Shown piece by piece: positions 43,242 through 51,430 of a stretch of 64,000 nt of DNA. Each line of letters starts with the position of its first letter. Positions within the stretch are counted from its first letter, which is position 1. Made by a program: the position numbers and the translations under genes. This stretch comes from Desulfoluna butyratoxydans (lineage in GTDB: Bacteria > Desulfobacterota > Desulfobacteria > Desulfobacterales > Desulfolunaceae), in the NCBI RefSeq assembly GCF_900699765.1, contig NZ_CAADHO010000007.1:1-64000 (forward strand), written 5' to 3'. Below the pieces are notes generated by a model that saw only the letters and a list, made by a program, of their open reading frames with translations, did no database searches and was not told the DNA's origin.

Positions 43242-43448
43242 TTACACGATTCGGCCACCGCCCAGGGGGCGGTTGCGGAATCGTTTCAATGCGTCGTTAA
43301 ACGCGGTTTCGGTAATCTGTTTGCCGGGAGCCCAGCCTGCGGCCTGCATCAGTCCTGCAAGCTCCCAGGACGGCAGGGCGCTTTTGTCTGCCAGCGCCGC
43401 CAGGTCCAGCTCCTCTTCCTTTGCCTTTGTCTGTTGTTTTTTGGCCAT
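43242..43448 (-). CDS. Small tail-region protein
   Basis: 68 residues: a Lys/Glu/Gln-rich start (MAKKQQTKAKEEELDLAALA) and a short helical domain with AGWAPGKQITETAFNDALKRF. A comparable small gene lies just upstream of the sheath gene in many Mu-like tails. Function unknown. It is spaced 9 bp from the sheath start and abuts the 170-residue gene. Confidence 0.7.
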   Translation of the reverse strand: MAKKQQTKAKEEELDLAALADKSALPSWELAGLMQAAGWAPGKQITETAFNDALKRFRNRPLGGGRIV

Positions 43449-43961
43449 TTAAGCCTCCTTGGTTTTGGGGGTGAACTGCACCTTGCGGATCAAGGGCAGG
43501 TCGGTCTCTTTACAGAGCATCCACTCAAAGGTGAGGTGAAGGCTGTTGCTCCGCCTCACGAACACCTCCGTCCTGTTGCCGGTAAAGCCATCTCGCGTGG
43601 CCTTTTCCACGCGAATCTGTACAAGGTTGTTGTCTGCGTCTGCCCGTTTGGGGGGCAGGGTGACGATGAACGCGTTGACAAATGCGTCCAGCCATGACTC
43701 ATCGTCTGAGATCACCTCGACTCGCACGGGGAGCCGGCCCGTGTAGACCCGGTTGCGGACACGCTGATGGGTCCCTTCCGGCAGCGTCCACTTGGCAAGG
43801 GGCCGGGGGGCGTACATGAAGGTTTCTGCCAGGTACTCAAGCTCAATGCGCTTTTTGGGATCGATGGGGGACGGCTTGTTCGGCTTGGCCATCACGCTGT
43901 CTGCGCTGAGCCCGCACTGAACCGCCACTTCCCTGATCCATGTTTCCGCCTGCTGTCTCAT
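43449..43961 (-). CDS. Tail protein, probable tail terminator/completion protein
   Basis: 170 residues. N-terminus MRQQAETWIREVAVQCGLSADSVM, then RIELEYLAETFMYAPRPLAKW and LPVRVEVISDDESWLDAFVNAFIVTLPPK. Position between the gp36-like protein and the sheath gene is that of Mu gp37/gp38, which complete the tail top. No specific family is recognised, so the role is inferred from order. Confidence 0.65.
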   Translation of the reverse strand: MRQQAETWIREVAVQCGLSADSVMAKPNKPSPIDPKKRIELEYLAETFMYAPRPLAKWTLPEGTHQRVRNRVYTGRLPVRVEVISDDESWLDAFVNAFIVTLPPKRADADNNLVQIRVEKATRDGFTGNRTEVFVRRSNSLHLTFEWMLCKETDLPLIRKVQFTPKTKEA

Positions 43962-44027
43962 GCCACCTCCATGCTGTGCCTTGTTTTGTCAAAGGTGTTG
44001 AGTGCTTCCATCACCTGAACATCCTCC

Positions 44028-44387
44028 TTAGCTGCTTTGCGCCTTGGGGAAGGGATCAAGCTTGCCCTCGCGGATGGCAGCAAGATCGGACTCCGCCCGG
44101 TTGCGCTCGTGGAGAAGGGGCAGCCATTCGTTGTCGGTGTCGGCCTCGGACGTCACCAGGGTTGTCACCGCCGCCACGGTTCGCCAGGCCGAAAGGGCCG
44201 CCGCAATGCGACAGAGGGTGGCCGAAGCGCCGGAGGCCGCATACCCGCCTGCAAGAAGGGCCTCGTCGATCTCCCCATTCACTGCATCCACGGCACGATT
44301 CATGATCCCGGGGCTTTTTTCTTCAGCCACCGACAGGTAAGCTTGCAAAACGTACAGGGTCAGGTCTTCCTGTGTGCACCAGGCCAT
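44028..44387 (-). CDS. Mu gp36-like protein (DUF1320)
   Basis: 119 residues from ATG 44387 with AGGAGG 7 bp upstream; an in-frame extension to 44564 has no site. It begins MAWCTQEDLTLYVLQAYL and contains NRAVDAVNGEIDEALLAGGY, the DUF1320/gp36 signature. In Mu this is the first gene after the head module, thought to lie at the head-tail interface. Here nothing of the head module precedes it. Confidence 0.83.
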   Translation of the reverse strand: MAWCTQEDLTLYVLQAYLSVAEEKSPGIMNRAVDAVNGEIDEALLAGGYAASGASATLCRIAAALSAWRTVAAVTTLVTSEADTDNEWLPLLHERNRAESDLAAIREGKLDPFPKAQSS

Positions 44388-44389
44388 GG

Positions 44390-44425
44390 CTATGCCTCCT
44401 TCTCGGAAATGTTGATTCGTTTCAT
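44390..44425 (-). CDS. Eleven-codon frame with a strong ribosome site, possible deletion scar
   Basis: ATG AAA CGA ... TAG encodes MKRINISEKEA and is preceded by GAAGGAGCACGAC. It ends two bases before the ribosome site and start of the gp36-like gene. It may be the stub of a larger upstream phage gene lost with the head module, or a short translated leader. Confidence 0.35.
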   Translation of the reverse strand: MKRINISEKEA

Positions 44426-44820
44426 GTCGTGCTCCTTCGTTGTTGACGCCTGTACTATCCCACGGGTGGCCGGGGGCATGGGTTTCAAGCGTTTTACTCT
44501 TAATGCATGGCTCCGGCGGCAAGGGGCTATGTCCCTTGACCCCAGGTGCGCACATGCTCCGCACCTTCGTTCCTCTGGTGCGTCACATGTGCTGACGGGC
44601 TGCGCCCGTGAGTGTTGGTCGGGTGCACTCTGTGCACCATGGTCGGGGAACCGGAATTTTGGGGTGATGTGGTGAAATGCGCGGAGAGCAGGGGGGCTTT
44701 TTGTTTGCCAGGCCTGGAAGCGAGCGCCGAAGGCGTCCTCAAACCCGCTTCTTATAAATGAGGTAAAAGCGTGGCCCCCGGCGGGGTGCCGGAGGCCTTT
44801 TTTAAGTTATGAGAATCGGT
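44426..44820. other. Gene-free gap at the position of the phage head module
   Basis: About 400 bp. It contains repeat-family debris (GGCTCCGGCGGCAAGGGGC and CCTTGACCCCAGGTGCG at 44510-44560, TTCGTTCCTC nearby). At 44772-44802 lies the hairpin GGCCCCCGGC / GCCGGAGGCC followed by six T, which acts rightward. In Mu this interval would hold about nine genes from small terminase to capsid. Confidence 0.65.
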
Positions 44821-45168
44821 TCATCGTTTGCATCCATCGTTCAGGAGGTATTCCTGGATCATTTCAACGGTCCCTTTGACGCCGTCCATTTTCCCTGAGA
44901 GCCCGGCGACCTCTTCGGCCACGTCGTTGATGCGGTCGTAGACTGCTGCCAGGTCTTCGTGGGAGAGGGCATGGGCCATGTTTGTCTCCAATTTGGTGAC
45001 ACGCTCGGCAATGACCGACACCTCCTGATGGACCCCTTTGACTTCCCGGGTCTTGGCGTTGAATCGGCTGCCGAGCCACACGTACGCCCCGATGGCGAGG
45101 GTGAGGCCGTACTGGCCCGCGTCAAACCAGAACCGCAGGGCTGAATAGTCCGTCGGTTGTGTGCTCAC
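44821..45168 (-). CDS. DUF2730 phage protein
   Basis: 115 residues. One N-terminal membrane segment (FWFDAGQYGLTLAIGAYVWLG) is followed by a coiled coil (VHQEVSVIAERVTKLETNMAH, AVYDRINDVAEEVAGLSGKMDG). This is the DUF2730 family typical of Mu-like phages, in the Mu gp25/26 region between lysis genes and terminase. Possibly spanin- or lysis-related; not proven. It overlaps the zinc-finger gene by four bases. Confidence 0.8.
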   Translation of the reverse strand: MSTQPTDYSALRFWFDAGQYGLTLAIGAYVWLGSRFNAKTREVKGVHQEVSVIAERVTKLETNMAHALSHEDLAAVYDRINDVAEEVAGLSGKMDGVKGTVEMIQEYLLNDGCKR

Positions 45169-45377
45169 CTTTTCTTCCTTTCATGCCGGGATTCGCAGGA
45201 GACGCATCGCACGCAGCCCGGCATGGCCTGGCGCCGTTTCATGGGGATAGGTTCACCGCAATCCACGCATTCGGTGAGGGATTCGGCGGCGGGGGACCGG
45301 ACCATTGCAAGCTGGTTGGCTATGGCGTTGCGGTTCAGGTGGTCGGCGTAATCGTTTGCTTTGTCACAGATATCCAT
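45165..45377 (-). CDS. TraR/DksA-type zinc finger protein
   Basis: 70 residues. N-terminal helix DICDKANDYADHLNRNAIANQ, then a C4 zinc finger CVDC-x15-CVRC (CGEPIP and CVSC nearby), the TraR/DksA C-terminal finger. Phage TraR-like proteins bind the secondary channel of RNA polymerase and reprogramme host promoters. It sits in the lysis/regulatory part of the locus. Confidence 0.85.
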   Translation of the reverse strand: MDICDKANDYADHLNRNAIANQLAMVRSPAAESLTECVDCGEPIPMKRRQAMPGCVRCVSCESRHERKKR

Positions 45378-45381
45378 TGCC

Positions 45382-46020
45382 TTACGCCCTCCCCAGCTTC
45401 AGGTTGCCTGCAAGGCCCTTGGACGCCATGCGGTCTCCGAACCACCAGGTGACCGCTGTCACCGTGAGGTACAGCACAATGTTGATGGTGTCCGAGAGGA
45501 TGCCTCCGGCCATGGCCGGGGTCAGGGCGGGGCCGTTTACCGCTTCCAGGAGCTGCCACGCCTTTGCCGTGATCCAGGTGGAGACGCCCAGGAGGTAGGC
45601 GGTTATCCCGGGCCGGGCCATGGATTTAAAGGCATCGGCCAGTCCGAAGAACAGGGCCAGGAGCACCCCGAAGGGCACGGTGAGGCATTTTGCCCAGCCT
45701 GTCATGTCCAGGAGCCGGTCCATGTAGCCGCTGTCAAAGATGCGCACCTGACCTGCTTTCTGGCTCTCGGTAAAGGCCGCCACTTCGGCCACTTCAATCT
45801 CTCCTGCCACCCGGGTGCGGGTGACCCTGATGTTGGCTTCGGCCTCGGCCATCATGGCTTCGCTCTCTGCCTCGACCATGGCCACGTCGTGTGCCCGCTG
45901 TCTGTCCCGGTCGTCCATCTCCAGGGCCTTGATTTTGCGTTGGTTGTACGAGGACCAGACGGTGCCGATAAGGCCGGTCAGTCCGCCGAAAAGGGTTGTC
46001 AAAAGGGTTCCTTCAAGCAT
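45382..46020 (-). CDS. Holin-type membrane protein
   Basis: 212 residues with an N-terminal hydrophobic segment (LLTTLFGGLTGLIGTVWSSY), a long charged helix (about 28-88), and three C-terminal membrane segments: FGVLLALFFGLADAF, AYLLGVSTWITAKAW, and TINIVLYLTVTAVTWWFG. The layout fits three-TM holin families of Mu-like phages. It overlaps the DUF5675 gene by eight bases. A holin would release the particles by opening the membrane. Confidence 0.65.
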   Translation of the reverse strand: MLEGTLLTTLFGGLTGLIGTVWSSYNQRKIKALEMDDRDRQRAHDVAMVEAESEAMMAEAEANIRVTRTRVAGEIEVAEVAAFTESQKAGQVRIFDSGYMDRLLDMTGWAKCLTVPFGVLLALFFGLADAFKSMARPGITAYLLGVSTWITAKAWQLLEAVNGPALTPAMAGGILSDTINIVLYLTVTAVTWWFGDRMASKGLAGNLKLGRA

Positions 46021-46459
46021 GGTTGTTTTCCCAGGGGTCGATGATGGTGATCCGGGCGTCCCGGCCCGCCATCAGGTTGTTGAATTGCCTCACCGTGGCC
46101 CGTGACACCAGGACGGCCCGCTGGCCGTTGAGCCAGCCCATGCGCCTTCCCAGCAGCACGCATCCCTCCACATGGGTCTTGAGGCCCTTGCGGATGTCCC
46201 CGGCGTAATTGCCGGAGTGAACGAGGATATACGTGCGGTGGGGAACCTGGCGGATGTGGTAGGTGGCACGCCTGGGCGTGACCCGCCATGCCATGGGGTA
46301 GGTCCCGGGCGGGATGCACGACACGTTGGGTCGATTCTCCCGCCAGGGCAGCTCCAGGGTGAAGCAGGCAAAGCCAAGCTCGGGGACCGTCAGGATGCCT
46401 TCGGTGCCCTGGTCGGATTGGCGTAATCGGGTGAGGTATAGGGTGAGTGTTTTTTCCAT
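46013..46459 (-). CDS. DUF5675 family protein, lysis-module associated
   Basis: 148 residues. Contains FTLELPWRENRPNVSCIPPGTYP, RTYILVHSGNYAGDIRKGLKTHVEGCVLLG and FNNLMAGRDARITI, which match DUF5675. The conserved His, Gly and Cys pattern (HSGN, EGCVLLG) resembles murein-acting L,D-transpeptidase-like folds. An endolysin role is plausible, given the neighbouring holin and the lack of any other lysin, but it is not established. Confidence 0.78.
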   Translation of the reverse strand: MEKTLTLYLTRLRQSDQGTEGILTVPELGFACFTLELPWRENRPNVSCIPPGTYPMAWRVTPRRATYHIRQVPHRTYILVHSGNYAGDIRKGLKTHVEGCVLLGRRMGWLNGQRAVLVSRATVRQFNNLMAGRDARITIIDPWENNHA

Positions 46460-46614
46460 GCAGGTATAAAAACACAGAAAAAACAGGGGGTGGGTTTAAA
46501 GGGTTTTAACGTATTTTGACAGGCTCCCAGGTGCCCCCACCTGGCCGCCGGGGGCAACTGAATGGTTCAATGCGTTGGCCCTGGTGGGCGGCCCGGGCAG
46601 GCCGGTACACCCAT
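46460..46614. repeat. Short gap with palindromic repeat fragment
   Basis: GGTGCCCCCACCTGGCCGCCGGGGGC followed by AACTGAATGG is a relic of the repeat family inside the regulatory/lysis part of the tail locus. No gene is seen; a promoter activated by the Mor-like protein would be expected here. Confidence 0.45.
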
Positions 46615-47046
46615 CTAATCAAAGGACCGCTTATGCTGGTCTCGATCTTTTCGCAGGGACCGCTGCTTGCTGATGATGTTGTAAATCTGTGCCGTGGTTA
46701 ACCCGGTCTTTCGGGAAAGCTCACGCTGGTTGCATCCGTCAAAGAGCCGGAAGATCATGGCATCCCGGATGGCCCGTTTTAACTTATCGTCCCTGGGAAG
46801 GTAGACGTTGCGTCCGCCCAGGTAGTGGGCAATGACCACGATGACGTTTTGGGACCACTCCAGGGCCTCCTCCGGCTCCATTTTGGCCCAGTCCTGGAAA
46901 TGATCATCCACCACATCCACCAGTTCGGCCAGGAGGGTGGGCCACAGGCGCTGGTCATCCCTCACCGACGGGTCCAGCCCGCTCAGTACCTGCTTTGCAT
47001 CCATGGTATTGGGGTCAAACAGTTTTGATTGTTCGGCGTTTCGTTT
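46615..47046 (-). CDS. Mor/C-type transcription activator
   Basis: 143 residues from ATG 47046 (GGAGGAGAG upstream). The C-terminal half has a helix-turn-helix, RLFDGCNQRELSRKTGLTTAQIYNIISKQR, and VVIAHYLGGRNVYLPRDDK is the Mor-family dimer region. In Mu, Mor turns on the middle promoter and C the late promoters. Only one member is present here, so it probably drives the lysis and tail genes directly. Confidence 0.87.
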   Translation of the reverse strand, partial: KRNAEQSKLFDPNTMDAKQVLSGLDPSVRDDQRLWPTLLAELVDVVDDHFQDWAKMEPEEALEWSQNVIVVIAHYLGGRNVYLPRDDKLKRAIRDAMIFRLFDGCNQRELSRKTGLTTAQIYNIISKQRSLRKDRDQHKRSFD

Positions 47047-47130
47047 CATCTCTCCTCCGTATTCTGCTGTCATGCAAGGGCAGGTCATCCCGTCCTGCGA
47101 TCTCCCGTACGTGTTTTTTTCGCCTATCCG

Positions 47131-47739
47131 CTACACCGCCGCCAGGGCCAGTGCCACAGGCTTGTAGGCTTCGGTCTCTTCGTCCCGCTCATACACCCGC
47201 AAATAGGGTTTTGTGTCGGCCACTTTCATGCTGTCCGTGATGGCCTCCATGGCTTTTTTCCATTTGGGGTGTTCAATCTTCAGCTGGCGAAGGCCCAGGA
47301 CGCGGGAGGTGCTTACCTTGCCTTCGGAGTCTGTTTTAAAGGCGTGGTCCACAAGGGCTTTTACCTCGCTTCGGCTTCCGTCCGTCCATTCGTGGATGCA
47401 CTCGTCAATGAGCTCCTTGGCCACCTGGAGGCGCTCGTCAAAGACGATGTAGTCGGCCATGGCTCGTTCGACCCGGTATCGTCCGTCAAAGGAGTGAAGG
47501 GTGACGTTTCCTTTTTTACCGCCGATTTTTACCCCGTACTTCTCACCGGAGAGCTGGACAAAGGCCGCCGTGTCCGCCATGGCCCTGCCCTTGAAGTCGG
47601 CCAGGACCTTCTGGGTGGCCTTGGCTCTCTCAACGATCTCTTTGACCAGGTCGTCCCGCATCAGGTCCAGTTCCTCTACCTGCTCCATGGGGACCAGGTG
47701 GCCTTTCATGTCCTTCATGTATCCTTCAGGTACCTGCAT
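47131..47739 (-). CDS. DUF3164 phage protein
   Basis: 202 residues from ATG 47739 (GGAGG upstream). Begins MQVPEGYMKDMKGHLVPMEQV and contains DFKGRAMADTAAFVQLSGEKYG, VTLHSFDGRYRVERAMADYIVFDERLQVAKELID. DUF3164 is an early-region family of Mu-like phages with no known activity. Upstream one would expect transposase genes, which are absent. Confidence 0.85.
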   Translation of the reverse strand: MQVPEGYMKDMKGHLVPMEQVEELDLMRDDLVKEIVERAKATQKVLADFKGRAMADTAAFVQLSGEKYGVKIGGKKGNVTLHSFDGRYRVERAMADYIVFDERLQVAKELIDECIHEWTDGSRSEVKALVDHAFKTDSEGKVSTSRVLGLRQLKIEHPKWKKAMEAITDSMKVADTKPYLRVYERDEETEAYKPVALALAAV

Positions 47740-47745
47740 CACTCT

Positions 47746-47850
47746 TCACCTCCATTGATCAATTAGGTCTTCGGCCCGGTCCGGGGCCTTTCGGGCGGCG
47801 GCAATCTCTGGGAGCGCCTTTTGTCTGTACAGCGGCCAGTTCACACTCAT
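47746..47850 (-). CDS. Short early-region frame
   Basis: 34 codons: MSVNWPLYRQKALPEIAAARK, then APDRAEDLIDQWR. The TGA overlaps the ribosome site of the DUF3164 gene. The start has only a weak site. It reads like real protein but may be the remnant of a longer phage gene. Confidence 0.35.
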   Translation of the reverse strand: MSVNWPLYRQKALPEIAAARKAPDRAEDLIDQWR

Positions 47851-48163
47851 CGTTTGATTCCATGGTGGTCGAATTGGATCTTCCACCAGCTTGGCCGTTG
47901 TTACGGAATACACTTTTGTGTTAGTGTCTCTTTGATTCGGTTACAATTTGACCTACACATGAAATGTATGATTGTGCAAGTCGCTGGGTTGTGTACACCG
48001 TGGGTTGATTTATCGCCCACAAATCTGTTCACGTCAAGTGTATTTTTGATGATGAAGTTTAATTTTTGGTGTACTTAAGGCCCCGGTATGTACATAATGA
48101 ATAATAATTGCTGGTTACACTTCAGGTTTATTTTTGAGCGTGCCATTGCATCTTAAGTTTAAA
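47851..48163. promoter_or_regulatory. Divergent regulatory region of the tail locus
   Basis: AT-rich region between the leftward early genes and the rightward repressor gene. Related palindromes GTGTACAC (47991-47998), GTGTAC (48069-48074) and TATGTACATA (48087-48096) share a GTAC core and are candidate repressor operators. No gene is seen. Confidence 0.45.
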
Positions 48164-48175
48164 CGGTTGCAACCG
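48164..48175. promoter_or_regulatory. Perfect 12-bp palindrome upstream of the repressor start
   Basis: CGGTTGCAACCG lies directly before the GGAGG ribosome site of the repressor gene. It is a candidate autoregulatory operator. Confidence 0.45.
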
Positions 48176-48188
48176 GTTTGGAGGCGCT

Positions 48189-48959
48189 ATGGATTCGGTA
48201 AAGGCCATTGATAGAATCATGGAAGCCACAGGTTTAAGCTCGCAAAGAGAGCTTGCGGATTTGCTGAATGTTTCTGTTCAATCTATTTCGAATCAAAAGA
48301 AGAAAGAGGGGATTCCTGCCCCCTGGCTCCTGACTCTCTGTGACAGCCATGACCTTAACCCCAAATGGATAAGGGATGGCGTGGGGCCGAAATATATTGG
48401 CAGGGACGGTAAGGATGGGAGTGCATGCCATCAGCCTGAAGAGGAGTCACAGCAGGTCAAGCCGCCGTGCGTTCGCCAGGAAGGCCGTATTGAAGAGGAT
48501 GAGAACGGGGAGCTGAAGGTCCCCGTCCTTGAAGCACCCGAGGTGGATCACTACGACTACATCCCCATGGTTGAGGCCCAGCTGTCGGCAGGGGGGGGCT
48601 CCTTCATGGCCAGCGAGCGGATCAGGGATTACTATGCCTTCCGCAAGGCCTTCATTGCCAACGTCGCCACATCGGTGAAAAAGCTTATCCTGATGCGTGT
48701 TTCCGGCGAATCCATGGAGCCCGAGATCCGAAACGGGGCCACTGTCATGATAGACCTGGGCCGCAGGCACATTAAAAACAACTGCATTTACGCCCTGGGC
48801 CTGGAGGACACCATCATAATAAAAGAGCTGGAGCGTATCCCCGGGGGCCGTGTCCGCGTCATCTCCAAGAACCCCCAGTATCCCGCATACGAAGCCGATG
48901 CCAAGGCCCTGCGTATCATCGGCCAGGTGATCTGGGGTGATCGCATGTATCCCATCTAA
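48189..48959 (+). CDS. CI/LexA-type repressor with S24 autoprotease domain
   Basis: 256 residues. The N-terminal helix-turn-helix (SQRELADLLNVSVQSISNQKK) is of the CI/Bacteriophage C-repressor type. A charged linker spans about 70-120. The C-terminal S24 domain has catalytic Ser175 in SGESMEPEI and Lys212 in IIIKELER, with a likely self-cleavage bond Ala134-Gly135 in QLSAGGG. RecA-stimulated cleavage after DNA damage would derepress the tail genes. It is transcribed away from the tail operon and closed by its own terminator. Confidence 0.9.
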   Translation: MDSVKAIDRIMEATGLSSQRELADLLNVSVQSISNQKKKEGIPAPWLLTLCDSHDLNPKWIRDGVGPKYIGRDGKDGSACHQPEEESQQVKPPCVRQEGRIEEDENGELKVPVLEAPEVDHYDYIPMVEAQLSAGGGSFMASERIRDYYAFRKAFIANVATSVKKLILMRVSGESMEPEIRNGATVMIDLGRRHIKNNCIYALGLEDTIIIKELERIPGGRVRVISKNPQYPAYEADAKALRIIGQVIWGDRMYPI

Positions 48960-48986
48960 ACGGCCATGCCTTGGGCATTGGAAAAC

Positions 48987-49027
48987 AAAAAAGCGGCTCC
49001 GGGAAACTCCCCGGAGCCGCTTAAAAA
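48987..49027 (+). terminator. Strong terminator after the repressor gene
   Basis: AAAAAAGCGGCTCCGG and CCGGAGCCGCTTAAAA form a 12-bp GC-rich stem around GAAACTCC. The A tract upstream makes it usable in the leftward direction too. Confidence 0.82.
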
Positions 49028-49130
49028 CGAGTCTATTACAGTCTGTAAAAACGGTTTTCCTACCTTCTTTTCCCGCCAATCCCTGCCCCCATGGGCTGAC
49101 GTTCAGTGACTGTGCTTCCCGGTAGCGGGT

Positions 49131-49865
49131 TTACCTTTTTCCCGACCCCTTTGATTCCTGCTCCTGTCGGATTGCTGAAAGCGCGGACGAAACAATACCG
49201 GTTGGCACGGCAACCAGTCCCAGGCCCAGCATCAGAACAACAAAGGTAAACATCCGTCCACCCGTGGTGATGGGGTAAATATCTCCGTAACCCACCGTCG
49301 TAAGGGTTGCCACTGCCCACCAGAGGCAGTCAAAGATTGAGCGGAACACCTCGGGCTGTGCCTGATGCTCAAAGTGGTAGACACCCACCGCTGCAAGGTA
49401 AAGCATGACCATGCTGCCCACGGTGAAAATCAGCAGCTCTTCCTTGGCCAGGGCAATGGCCTTGCTGAACCGCAGGAGAGCGCTGTTGTATCGAGCCAGT
49501 TTCAAGAGCCTGGTCAGCCGGAGAAGTCTCAAAATCCTCAATGTTCGAAGGTCCACGGCCGGAGCAATATAAAAGGGGAAAATCGCCAGGAAATCCACAA
49601 TACCGTAAAAGCTGAAAATGAATTTCAGGCGATTCTCGGCGGTGTAGATTCTCCAGAGGTATTCGATGGTGAAAATGCCTACGACACATACCTCGGAATA
49701 CCATAAAAACCGACGCATACCCGCCGATAAGTCCGGTATGGTTTCAATGGAAAAACAGACAACTGAGTAAAGGATAAGAAGGGTTATAAACAGGGATACG
49801 GACGGGGCATCCTGCTTGTGTGTTTCGGTGCTGCTTTCCACCGGAGCGATCTGCTGTGGCTTCAT
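49131..49865 (-). CDS. Voltage-gated potassium channel-like ion transporter
   Basis: 244 residues with six predicted membrane segments (from about 24). An S4-like positive helix is visible: LRTLRILRLLRLTRLLKLARY. The pore loop has FDCLWWAVATLTTVGYGDIYP with the potassium filter TVGYGD, followed by S6 (MFTFVVLMLGLGLVAVPTGIV). It belongs to the Kv-type ion transport family, without a regulatory RCK domain. It forms tetrameric channels in the inner membrane. No operon partner. Confidence 0.9.
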   Translation of the reverse strand: MKPQQIAPVESSTETHKQDAPSVSLFITLLILYSVVCFSIETIPDLSAGMRRFLWYSEVCVVGIFTIEYLWRIYTAENRLKFIFSFYGIVDFLAIFPFYIAPAVDLRTLRILRLLRLTRLLKLARYNSALLRFSKAIALAKEELLIFTVGSMVMLYLAAVGVYHFEHQAQPEVFRSIFDCLWWAVATLTTVGYGDIYPITTGGRMFTFVVLMLGLGLVAVPTGIVSSALSAIRQEQESKGSGKR

Positions 49866-50181
49866 TCTTTTCCTCTGTAAGATTTCAAGACATGATTTTA
49901 CTGATTGGGTCTTTGTCTGACGGTGAATTATTTATCTTTGTTGTTTTATGAAAGATAATGGGCAGGGGCAACAACTAAATGAAGAGTGACTATGGTTTTG
50001 TGTGGGGTATGATTCAGTGATGTGAAAATGCAAAATGTAAATCAGCGTTTGCTGTTTGATTTTCTCACCCTTCGGGCGAGCCGGTGGAGGGCGAAAGGTT
50101 TCGGCAGGCATCCGGGGCAGTGGATGTTGTTTCCATTGTTGTTGAAATGAATAAATACAGACTATTACGTTAAAAAAACTA
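49866..50181. other. Intergenic region, no gene seen
   Basis: About 320 bp upstream of the channel gene, AT-rich in its first half. It should hold the channel promoter. No repeats or structured RNA recognised. Confidence 0.35.
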
Positions 50182-50210
50182 TTGACACGCAGGCGGGATG
50201 AAATTATGGT
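50182..50210 (+). promoter_or_regulatory. Sigma-70-type promoter
   Basis: TTGACA (50182-50187), a 17-bp spacer and TATGGT (50205-50210). It faces the small frames at 50312 and 50783. Confidence 0.55.
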
Positions 50211-50311
50211 GAGTCGTAATAACTAGTTATTGTGGGAATCAAGAAGCGACCCGACAGGATGCTGGAACATCCTGCCAGGCCTGACCAGAACAACCTTACG
50301 TGGAGGTCGTC

Positions 50312-50446
50312 ATGGCTAAGCGGTTTTTTACACCACCCCCCGATCCATTTCAAGTCGTATTTTCCTTTATGCGCATCACATCGCGCACCTTTTACCTTCA
50401 CAATTGCCGATTCAAATGGCCAGTGAACACGTGCATTTCTGACTGA
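50312..50446 (+). CDS. Possible 44-residue protein
   Basis: ATG with GTGGAGG seven bases upstream, beginning MAKRFFTPPPDPFQVVFSF. It lies about 100 bp after a good promoter. It has no recognised relative, and the codon use is not strongly coding-like. The stretch 50447-50770 after it shows no gene. Confidence 0.3.
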   Translation: MAKRFFTPPPDPFQVVFSFMRITSRTFYLHNCRFKWPVNTCISD

Positions 50447-50782
50447 CGGCGGGGGAAGACGCCTCTTCGGAATTCTGCGCGTATTCGATCTGCGTTGGTG
50501 GCAGCGGTGCTGCGTCTTTTTCCTCATGTTCTCACCGAAGAGGTGTTTTCCCTTTTTCCTTTTTCAGGGCAAGCCTGTTCCCTCGTTGAGGGGCGGCTAT
50601 TCCTTATAAAAAAACATTTGTCGCGCGTTGGTTTGCCTTCCTTCGGGGGCGTGAACGAGCAAGACGCCACGGATGCGCGATGACGGCGGATCGTGATGAG
50701 GGGATCAGGGGATGGTCTCTGCAACAGCCTGAAGATGCGGGCCGTGTCTGTTTTCCTCTCACCAGAATAAAAGGAGGTTGTC

Positions 50783-51067
50783 ATGGCTTTAACCGATATG
50801 GACTCTTCCCCGGGGATGTTTGAGGGTACCGAAATTTCAGAATTGTGCGACTCCATCAAGGACATTCACCGCCTGCTGAGGTCCGTCGGATCCTTTTATG
50901 CGGAGCTGGATGCCGCGGAAGCGCCCGGGGGCAACGGCCTTCAGATCGATTTCAAGAAATGGGGCATCCGAACCATCACCGAGGACCTCCTGGCCCGTCA
51001 GTATGCCAAGATCGATCGGATGGCGGCAATCTATAAGGAAGAGCAGGAGAGGATGAGGGGGAGATAG
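50783..51067 (+). CDS. Hypothetical helical protein
   Basis: 94 residues; ATG preceded by AAAAGGAGGTTGTC. It begins MALTDMDSSPGMFEGTEISELCDSIKDIHRLLRSVGSFY and ends with a charged helix (AKIDRMAAIYKEEQERMRGR). No domain is recognised and no signal or membrane segment is seen. It is monocistronic; 51068-51430 downstream is an AT-rich gap without a gene. Confidence 0.65.
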   Translation: MALTDMDSSPGMFEGTEISELCDSIKDIHRLLRSVGSFYAELDAAEAPGGNGLQIDFKKWGIRTITEDLLARQYAKIDRMAAIYKEEQERMRGR

Positions 51068-51430
51068 GGCCCAAACGCATCGAACAGGCCGGTGGCCAGG
51101 CGGAGTCAGGGGGATGGGCCGTATTGGCCTCTTCAGGTAAAGGATCGCAGGTTTCTGGGGGTGGCTGAAGCAGCAGGTCGCCGGCTTCACCGAGCCGGGG
51201 GATACTCGGTATGTCCACACGTACAAATAACACGGCCCGGCTATCTGGTTTTTGCTGTTTGCCTGGCTCCTTTGCTTTGTTTTTTTTGGGGGGGTAGAGT
51301 TTCTTAGTGTTGAATAATATAGATATACTTTTTGCTCTTTGTTCTATACGCTATGTTTGAAAAATGGTGGGTAAGGTTGTTTATAGTTTGAGGATGTTGA
51401 GTGATGTTTAACTTTGAAAAGTAGGATATG

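Noticed and set aside
41736..43697. Long rightward open frame (653 codons) opposite the tail sheath gene
   Set aside because: It is the antisense shadow of a GC-rich gene with clear homology on the other strand; the translation is Gly/Val/Ala-rich without any domain or ribosome site. The same holds for long antisense frames at 5705-7141, 12253-14808 and 33593-35341.
43942..43999. Short frame MEALNTFDKTRHSMEVA between the gp36-like and tail-completion genes
   Set aside because: Only 17-18 codons, and it mainly overlaps the ribosome site of the following gene; more likely a spacer than a gene.
30570..48959. Complete Mu-like prophage
   Set aside because: Transposase A and B, terminase, portal, protease and capsid genes are all absent and the gap at their position is too short to hold them.
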